DNA of 64,000 bases from Pseudomonas sp. Z8(2022) (GTDB taxonomy: Bacteria > Pseudomonadota > Gammaproteobacteria > Pseudomonadales > Pseudomonadaceae), in assembly GCF_025837155.1 (NCBI RefSeq), contig NZ_CP107549.1, positions 1,426,001 through 1,490,000 of the forward strand, in the 5' to 3' direction. The notes below the pieces were generated by a model. That model worked only from the letters and a program-made list of their open reading frames with translations, did not search any database and was not told the origin of the DNA. Shown piece by piece: positions 58,606-64,000 of the stretch. Both the position numbers and the translations under genes were made by a program. How positions within the stretch are numbered: position 1 is the first letter of the stretch; every line of letters starts with the position of its first letter.

Positions 58606-58623
58606 TGTACGTCTTTACTTACA
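58606..58623 (+). promoter_or_regulatory. GacA upstream activating site of rsmZ
   Basis: TGTACG-TCTTTA-CTTACA matches the GacA consensus TGTAAG-N6-CTTACA with one mismatch. It lies about 168 bases before the predicted rsmZ start, a spacing typical for this gene. Confidence 0.8.
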
Positions 58624-58773
58624 GTCGCTGTCAGTTTTTGTGCTGAAGCGAACTGCTTTTGGTTGTGGGTTCTATCTAAGTAACTGTTTTTAAAGTGAAT
58701 TAAATATTTATTGAACGAACTGGGTAGATTTTGTTCAGGTTGTGCGGTGACTCCGAGCGGCTAATATCACACC
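58624..58773 (+). promoter_or_regulatory. AT-rich rsmZ upstream region and promoter
   Basis: The interval is markedly AT-rich (for example 58676-58720). It ends with the -10 hexamer TAATAT (58762-58767), with no strong -35, as expected for a GacA-dependent promoter. Such AT-rich tracts are often bound by silencers such as MvaT. No open reading frame is credible here. Confidence 0.6.
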
Positions 58774-58906
58774 CGTGCTCAGGGACATGCACAGATCATC
58801 AGGATGATGATCAGGATCATCGCAAGAAGCGATTCATCAGGACGATGAGTTGGGAAACAAAGGGATTAGGGAATAAAAGTGGGCGGCGCGAGCCGCCCCT
58901 TTTTTT
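58774..58906 (+). ncRNA. rsmZ: Small regulatory RNA RsmZ
   Basis: RsmZ titrates the translational repressor RsmA/CsrA. It lies between rpoS and fdxA, the position known for Pseudomonas rsmZ. Seven GGA motifs occur (at about 58783, 58802, 58814, 58840, 58853, 58863 and 58870). Several sit in loops of short stems such as ATCATCAGGATGATGAT and CATCAGGACGATG. A strong terminator, GGGCGGC-GCGA-GCCGCCC plus T7, ends it. The 5' end is inferred from the -10 site. Confidence 0.88.
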
Positions 58907-58972
58907 GCCCGGCGTTTCTGGAGGGCAACCCGAGCTGCCGGAGCAGGCGTCGAAAGACCTTGCTGCAGAAAG

Positions 58973-58998
58973 CAAAAGACCCGCACATGGCGGGTCTT
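58973..58998 (-). terminator. Terminator of fdxA
   Basis: On the minus strand AAGACCCGC-CATGT-GCGGGTCTT is followed by TTGCTTT. It ends the leftward fdxA transcript, convergent to rsmZ. Confidence 0.85.
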
Positions 58999-59016
58999 CG
59001 TTGTTCCGGGGCGAAC

Positions 59017-59340
59017 TCAGCGCTCCAGATACTGCAGCTTGTCCTTCACGCCATCCCATTCCTCGGCGTCCGGCAGTGCATCCTTCTTCTCGGTAATGTT
59101 CGGCCAGACTTCGGCCAGATCGGCATTCAGCTCGATATATTCCTGCATATCCTCGGGCACTTCGTCCTCGGAGAAGATTGCCTGAGCCGGGCACTCCGGC
59201 TCGCACAGGGCGCAGTCGATGCACTCGTCCGGGTGGATCACCAGGAAATTCGGGCCTTCATAGAAGCAATCAACCGGGCAGACTTCCACGCAGTCGGTGT
59301 ATTTGCATTTGACGCAGTTGTCGGTAACGACGAAGGTCAT
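59017..59340 (-). CDS. fdxA: Ferredoxin FdxA (7Fe type)
   Basis: The 107-residue ferredoxin has two cluster motifs: [14 protein letters not shown] (residues 9-22) and [12 protein letters not shown] (about 40-51). This is the Azotobacter-type layout with one 3Fe-4S and one 4Fe-4S cluster and an acidic C-terminal tail. It carries electrons to unknown partners. It is the usual neighbour of rsmZ and mutS. Confidence 0.96.
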   Translation of the reverse strand: MTFVVTDNCVKCKYTDCVEVCPVDCFYEGPNFLVIHPDECIDCALCEPECPAQAIFSEDEVPEDMQEYIELNADLAEVWPNITEKKDALPDAEEWDGVKDKLQYLER

Positions 59341-59479
59341 GTCTGATTCTCTCCTCGGGCGGCGGCCTGGACCCTTTCTGCGAAGGGCTACCAGGCGTTC
59401 TGTCTATGGCCGCGGCTCAGGCTGTAAACCGGGCGGTCGTAAAATTGCGCGCGATTCTAGCAGTTTGTTGTATTGAACG

Positions 59480-62047
59480 TTAGATCTGCGTCTTCCATGT
59501 ATATAACAGCTCCAACGCCTTACGCGGAGTCAGATCATCCGGATTGATCTTGCTCAATTGCTCTATCAATGGGTGCGGTACGCTGGCGAACAGGTCACTT
59601 TGCATCGGCACCTGGGGTTGCCCGGGTTCCTGGCGCGGCAGATCGTGCGGCAGGCTGGTCGCTTCCAACCGCGCCAGATGCTCGCGGGCGCGACTGATTA
59701 CCGTGCCTGGCACGCCGGCCAGTTGCGCCACCGCCAGACCATAGCTCTGGCTCGCAGGCCCTGGCTGAACGTGATGGAGAAACACGATGCGTTCGTTGTG
59801 CTCGGTGGCAGAAAGGTGGACGTTGGCCACCACCGGCTCGCTTTCCGGCAGCACGGTCAGCTCGAAGTAGTGGGTGGCGAACAGGGTGAAGGCGCGTAGG
59901 CGTGCCAGGTGTTCGGCCGCCGACCAGGCCAGCGACAGGCCGTCGAAGGTACTGGTGCCGCGACCCACTTCGTCCATCAGCACCAGGCTGCGCTCGCTGG
60001 CGTTGTGCAGGATGTTGGCGGTTTCACTCATTTCCACCATGAAGGTCGAGCGCCCGCCGGCCAGGTCGTCGCTCGAACCGATACGGGTGAAGATGCGGTC
60101 GACCAGGGACAGTTCGCAGGCTGCGGCGGGAACGAAGCTGCCTATATGGGCCAGCAGCACGATCAGTGCGGTCTGACGCATGTAGGTGGATTTACCACCC
60201 ATGTTCGGCCCGGTGATGATCAGCATGCGGCGACTGTCATCGAGATCCAGGTCGTTGGCCACGAAGGGCGTGGTAAGCACCTGCTCGACTACCGGGTGAC
60301 GGCCCTGGTCGATGCGCATGCACGGTTCATCGACGAAGCGTGGACGGTTCAGGTCGAGGTTCAGCGCGCGTTCGGCGAGGTTGCTCAGTACATCCAGTTC
60401 GGCCAGGGCTGCAGCGCTGTCCTGCAGCGGCGCCAGGTGGCCGATCAGTCTCTCGAGCAGTTCGTCGTAGAGCATCTTCTCGCGGGCCAGAGCGCGGCTC
60501 TTGGCCGACAGTGCCTTGTCCTCGAACTCCTTCAGTTCCGGAGTGATGAAGCGCTCGGCGCCCTTGAGCGTCTGCCGGCGGATGTAATCAGTCGGAGCGG
60601 ATTCGGCCTGTTTGGTCGGCAACTCGATGAAGTAGCCATGCACGCGGTTGTAGCCCACCTTGAGGTTGGCCAGGCCGGTTCGGGCTTTCTCGCGCGCCTC
60701 CAGATCCATGAGGAACTGGCCGGCGTTCTCGCTCATCGCCTGCAGCTCGTCCAGCTCGGCATCGTAGCCGGTCTTCAGTACGCCGCCGTCGCGAATCACC
60801 GCTGGTGGATTGTCAATGATGGCGCGGGCCAGGAGATCGGCCAGCTCCGGGTAGGTGGCAATGGTTGTGGCCAGATGCTTGAGGTGCGGTGTTTCCAGCG
60901 AGGCCATCGCCTGCTGCAGTTCGGGCAGCGCGGCGAGGGCGTCACGCAGGCGGGCCAGATCGCGTGGGCGGGCGTTGCGCAGGCCGATACGGGCGAGGAT
61001 GCGTTCCAGGTCGCCGATTTCCTTGAGCTGCGGTTGCAGTGTCTCGAAACGATAGCCGTCGAGCAGGCACGCGATGGCATCCTGGCGGGACTCCAGCACC
61101 GCGCGGTCGCGCAGCGGGCGGTTCAGCCAGCGCCCCAGCAGGCGGCTGGCCATGGCGGTCTGGCAGCGATCCATCACCGATTGCAGCGTATTGTCGCGGC
61201 CGCCGGAGAGGTTGATGTCCAGCTCCAGATTGCGGCGGCTGGCGCCATCGAGGATCACGGTGTCGTCCAGGCGCTCGTGACGCAGGCTGCGCAGGTGCGG
61301 CAGGGCAGTACGCTGGGTTTCCTTGGCATAGCTCAGCAGGCAGCCTGCGGCGCCGATGGCCAGGGTCAGATTCTCGCAGCCGAAGCCTTTCAGATCCTGA
61401 GTGCCGAACTGCTGGCACAGGCTCTTGAAGGCGCTGTCGCGATCGAAGTCCCATGGCGCACGGCGGCGTGAGCCCTTGCGCTTCTCGGCGGGCAGGCCCT
61501 GCGGCCAGTCGTCCGGGATCAGCAGCTCGGCTGGGTTCAGGCGCTCCAGTTCGGCCAGCAGATTTTCCCAGCCCTTGATTTCCTGAACGCTGAAGCGGCC
61601 GCTGGTGATGTCCAGCACGGCTAGGCCGAACAGGCGCTCATCGCCCAGTACGGCGGCCAGCAGATTGTCGCGATGCTCGTCGAGCAAGGCTTCGTCACTG
61701 ATGGTGCCGGGGGTGATGATGCGTACCACCTGGCGTTCCACAGGTCCCTTGCTGGTGGCCGGGTCGCCGATCTGCTCGCAGATCACCACCGATTCGCCCA
61801 GCTTGACCAGCTTGGCCAGGTAGCCTTCGACCGAATGGAAGGGAATGCCGCACATGGGGATCGACTGGCCAGCCGACTGCCCGCGTGCGGTGAGGGTAAT
61901 GTCCAGCAGCTTGGCTGCCTTCTTCGCGTCTTCGTAGAAAATCTCGTAGAAGTCACCCATGCGATAGAACATCAACTGGTCCGGGTGCTGGTTCTTCAGC
62001 TTCCAGTACTGTTGCATCATCGGGGTGTGTGCGGAGAGATCGGTCAT
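59480..62047 (-). CDS. mutS: DNA mismatch repair protein MutS
   Basis: MutS recognises mismatches and recruits MutL. The 855-residue protein has the mismatch-reading [11 protein letters not shown] (about 31-41), Walker [16 protein letters not shown] (about 617) and the helix-turn-helix [20 protein letters not shown] dimerisation tail ends [28 protein letters not shown] at 62047 is the family start; the open frame extends 16 codons upstream without similarity. Intact, so no mutator phenotype is expected from this locus. Confidence 0.97.
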   Translation of the reverse strand: MTDLSAHTPMMQQYWKLKNQHPDQLMFYRMGDFYEIFYEDAKKAAKLLDITLTARGQSAGQSIPMCGIPFHSVEGYLAKLVKLGESVVICEQIGDPATSKGPVERQVVRIITPGTISDEALLDEHRDNLLAAVLGDERLFGLAVLDITSGRFSVQEIKGWENLLAELERLNPAELLIPDDWPQGLPAEKRKGSRRRAPWDFDRDSAFKSLCQQFGTQDLKGFGCENLTLAIGAAGCLLSYAKETQRTALPHLRSLRHERLDDTVILDGASRRNLELDINLSGGRDNTLQSVMDRCQTAMASRLLGRWLNRPLRDRAVLESRQDAIACLLDGYRFETLQPQLKEIGDLERILARIGLRNARPRDLARLRDALAALPELQQAMASLETPHLKHLATTIATYPELADLLARAIIDNPPAVIRDGGVLKTGYDAELDELQAMSENAGQFLMDLEAREKARTGLANLKVGYNRVHGYFIELPTKQAESAPTDYIRRQTLKGAERFITPELKEFEDKALSAKSRALAREKMLYDELLERLIGHLAPLQDSAAALAELDVLSNLAERALNLDLNRPRFVDEPCMRIDQGRHPVVEQVLTTPFVANDLDLDDSRRMLIITGPNMGGKSTYMRQTALIVLLAHIGSFVPAAACELSLVDRIFTRIGSSDDLAGGRSTFMVEMSETANILHNASERSLVLMDEVGRGTSTFDGLSLAWSAAEHLARLRAFTLFATHYFELTVLPESEPVVANVHLSATEHNERIVFLHHVQPGPASQSYGLAVAQLAGVPGTVISRAREHLARLEATSLPHDLPRQEPGQPQVPMQSDLFASVPHPLIEQLSKINPDDLTPRKALELLYTWKTQI

Positions 62048-62228
62048 GCCGTGCCTTACGTGCGGTGGGTGTGACGAAACGGGGAATCTTCCCATACTTC
62101 GCCTTTGCCGTGGACCCCGTCAGGCAGGCGATATGGCCTGCTACTGAATTGCAGCGGCTGGCGCTCATGGCCATTTCCACTGCCCGCGCAAGATGTGTAG
62201 GGTTGGGCACTCGATGAAGGAGGCGAAC

Positions 62229-62729
62229 ATGGACAGAATCAGTCAGCTGGCCGAGCAGCTTGGCGAGGCGCTGAAAAAGCAGGCCGCCCAGGTCAGTACT
62301 GCAGAATCCTGCACGGGAGGCGGTATCGCCGAGGCGATTACGCGCATACCGGGCAGCTCGGCCTGGTTCGAGGCCGGGTATGTGACCTACTCCAATGAGC
62401 AGAAAACCCGGCAGCTTGATGTTTGCGCTGATCTTTTCGCCAGCGTCGGCGCGGTCAGCCGGGAAGTGGTCGAAGCCATGGTACGCGGTGCGCAGGCGCA
62501 CAGTCGGGCGCGTTACGCCGTTGCGGTCAGTGGCGTGGCAGGCCCTGATGGCGGCTCGCCGGAAAAGCCGGTTGGCACCGTCTGGCTGGCCTGGGGCGAT
62601 GGCGAGAGCCTCTATAGCGTGCGCAAGCAGTTCTCCGGTAACCGTGACGAGGTGCGCCGACAGACGGTCGAGGCCGCTCTGGCGGGGCTTCTGCGCCTGT
62701 TGGAGAAGGAAAATCCCGCATTGGGGTAG
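62229..62729 (+). CDS. pncC: Nicotinamide-nucleotide amidohydrolase PncC (CinA C-terminal domain)
   Basis: The 166-residue stand-alone CinA C-domain hydrolyses NMN to nicotinate mononucleotide in pyridine recycling. It has the catalytic motif STAESCTGGGIAEAIT (about 23-38) and SGVAGPDGGSPEKPVGTVWLAW. AAGGAGG gives an excellent ribosome binding site at 62229. In Pseudomonas it stands before recA (ygaD/cinA). Confidence 0.94.
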   Translation: MDRISQLAEQLGEALKKQAAQVSTAESCTGGGIAEAITRIPGSSAWFEAGYVTYSNEQKTRQLDVCADLFASVGAVSREVVEAMVRGAQAHSRARYAVAVSGVAGPDGGSPEKPVGTVWLAWGDGESLYSVRKQFSGNRDEVRRQTVEAALAGLLRLLEKENPALG

Positions 62730-62738
62730 GCGGGCGAC

Positions 62739-62772
62739 TTGCCCTGTGGAATAATACTGTCTACTTATACAG
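62739..62772 (+). promoter_or_regulatory. recA promoter with LexA (SOS) box
   Basis: CTGTCTACTTATACAG (62757-62772) is a SOS box (CTGT...ACAG) 44 bases before recA. TTGCCC (62739-62744), 17 bases, TACTTA (62762-62767) is a plausible promoter, with the LexA box covering the -10. Confidence 0.88.
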
Positions 62773-62816
62773 TTGTTGGCGGCCGCTGAGGCCCTTCAGA
62801 GTACGTGAGGATGGTA

Positions 62817-63860
62817 ATGGACGAGAACAAGAAGCGCGCTTTGGCGGCTGCCCTGGGGCAGATCGAGAAGCAGTTCGGCAAGGGCGCAGTCATGCGCATG
62901 GGCGATCATGAGCGTCAGGCGATTCCGGCCATTTCCACCGGCTCGCTGGGTCTGGATATCGCGCTGGGTATTGGCGGTTTGCCGAAAGGCCGTATCGTCG
63001 AGATCTACGGCCCTGAATCTTCCGGTAAGACCACGCTGACCCTGTCGGTCATTGCCGAAGCGCAGAAGCAGGGTGCCACCTGTGCCTTCGTCGATGCGGA
63101 GCATGCGCTGGATCCCGACTATGCCGGCAAGCTCGGTGTCAACGTCGATGACCTCCTGGTATCGCAGCCGGACACCGGCGAACAGGCTTTGGAAATCACC
63201 GACATGCTGGTGCGCTCCAATGCCATCGACGTGATCATCGTCGACTCCGTGGCGGCCCTGGTGCCCAAGGCGGAAATCGAAGGTGAGATGGGCGACATGC
63301 ACGTCGGCCTGCAGGCCCGACTGATGAGCCAGGCGCTGCGCAAGATTACCGGCAACATCAAGAACGCCAACTGCCTGGTGATCTTCATCAACCAGATTCG
63401 TATGAAGATCGGCGTGATGTTCGGCAGCCCGGAAACCACTACCGGTGGTAACGCGCTGAAGTTCTATTCCTCGGTTCGTCTGGACATCCGCCGTACCGGC
63501 GCGGTGAAGGAAGGCGAAGAGGTGGTGGGTAGCGAAACCCGCGTGAAGATCGTCAAGAACAAGGTCGCTCCTCCGTTCCGCCAGGCCGAATTCCAGATTC
63601 TGTATGGCAAGGGTATCTACCGTAATGGCGAGATCATCGACCTCGGCGTGCAGCAGGGCCTGATCGAGAAATCAGGCGCCTGGTACAGCTATCAGGGCAA
63701 CAAGATCGGCCAGGGCAAGGCCAATGCCGCCAAGTACCTGGAAGACAATCAGGAAGTGGCTCGCGAGATCGAAAATCAGATCCGCCAGAAGCTGTTGGTC
63801 AGCAGCGCTCCGGCCAAGGCTTCTGCTGACGATCTGGCCGACGCAGAAGTCGACTTCTAA
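62817..63860 (+). CDS. recA: Recombinase RecA
   Basis: RecA forms filaments on ssDNA for recombination and triggers LexA autocleavage. The 347-residue protein has Walker [10 protein letters not shown] (about 65-73), the L1/L2 loop region ([21 protein letters not shown]) and an acidic C-terminal tail ([11 protein letters not shown]). [15 protein letters not shown] at 62817 is the family start; the in-frame Met at 62805 is not. recX follows after 11 bases. Confidence 0.98.
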   Translation: MDENKKRALAAALGQIEKQFGKGAVMRMGDHERQAIPAISTGSLGLDIALGIGGLPKGRIVEIYGPESSGKTTLTLSVIAEAQKQGATCAFVDAEHALDPDYAGKLGVNVDDLLVSQPDTGEQALEITDMLVRSNAIDVIIVDSVAALVPKAEIEGEMGDMHVGLQARLMSQALRKITGNIKNANCLVIFINQIRMKIGVMFGSPETTTGGNALKFYSSVRLDIRRTGAVKEGEEVVGSETRVKIVKNKVAPPFRQAEFQILYGKGIYRNGEIIDLGVQQGLIEKSGAWYSYQGNKIGQGKANAAKYLEDNQEVAREIENQIRQKLLVSSAPAKASADDLADAEVDF

Positions 63861-63871
63861 GCCGTCAGCGC

Positions 63872-64000
63872 ATGTCCGTCATACTGGATAATCCGCTTGC
63901 CGTCAGGCGAGCGGCCATGGATCTGCTGGCGCGACGTGAACATGGGCGCGTCGAACTGACGCGCAAGCTGCGCAAGCGCGGCGCACCCGAGGAAATGATC
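63872..64000 (+). CDS. recX: RecA regulator RecX, N-terminal part (runs off the window)
   Basis: The 43 visible residues ([22 protein letters not shown]..., then [18 protein letters not shown]) show the typical RecX start, in which RxxxMxLLxxREhs and LxxKLxxRG motifs form the first three-helix unit. It limits RecA filament growth. The remainder lies beyond the right edge. Confidence 0.88.
   Translation, partial: MSVILDNPLAVRRAAMDLLARREHGRVELTRKLRKRGAPEEMI

Noticed and set aside
58624..58773. A small protein gene upstream of rsmZ
   Set aside because: The region is AT-rich with frequent stops and no ribosome binding site; its features fit a GacA-dependent promoter region.

Overview
The window is chromosomal DNA of a Pseudomonas, most likely of the P. 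mendocina / P. alcaliphila / P. oleovorans group (now often called Ectopseudomonas). The evidence is the GC-rich coding style, Pseudomonas-type REP elements, and near-complete Pseudomonas synteny: map-glnD-dapC divergent from rpsB-tsf-pyrH-frr-uppS-cdsA-dxr-rseP-bamA-skp-lpxD-fabZ-lpxA-lpxB-rnhB-dnaE, and nlpD-rpoS-rsmZ-fdxA-mutS-recA. No phage, insertion sequence, CRISPR array, rRNA or tRNA was seen.

Region 1 (1-3010) is the accessory part: the start of a chromosomal (sedentary) integron. A 321-residue IntI tyrosine recombinase reads rightward at 2045-3010. From the attI core at about 1905-1911 a cassette array reads leftward and leaves the window. Three attC sites (365-441, 681-769, 1340-1415) divide it into four cassettes. 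The cassettes carry a protein with a canonical HEPN RNase motif, two small zinc-ribbon-like proteins sharing one cassette, a two-helix membrane protein, and a three-helix membrane protein overlapped ATGA-fashion by a second gene that leaves the window. The attI/intI promoter interval holds a striking cluster of CGCGACA heptamers, two pairs of which form perfect dyads. Here lie the least described features of the window.

Region 2 (3177-10932) has a four-gene ABC-2/GldG/DUF4340 cluster, a REP-rich spacer, a cold-shock gene with a long leader, and a leftward dapE-rlmA-hypothetical operon. Region 3 (10933-22965) has tcdA/csdL and the csdA-csdE sulfur-transfer pair, a periplasmic binding protein, a YehS-like protein, the lysine/peptidoglycan genes dapD and dapC, an NhaP-type antiporter, glnD and map.

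Region 4 (23241-43765) is the long translation / isoprenoid / outer-membrane supercluster. It covers ribosome assembly and recycling, UMP kinase, undecaprenyl and phospholipid precursors, MEP-pathway Dxr, RseP, BamA, Skp, the lipid A enzymes, RNase HII, Pol III alpha, AccA and TilS. Region 5 (43916-49321) has pyrG, kdsA, eno, ftsB, ispD and a HPF-like ribosome-binding protein. Region 6 (49464-52547) is a glutathione-dependent formaldehyde detoxification unit (LysR regulator divergent from frmA-fghA) with a clear operator-like dyad between them.

Region 7 (52640-64000) has ispF-truD-surE-pcm, a DUF368 (PopT-like) carrier, nlpD with an embedded PsrA box and probable rpoS promoter, rpoS, the Gac/Rsm small RNA rsmZ with a near-consensus GacA upstream site and seven GGA motifs, fdxA, mutS, a CinA-type amidase, LexA-controlled recA and the start of recX.
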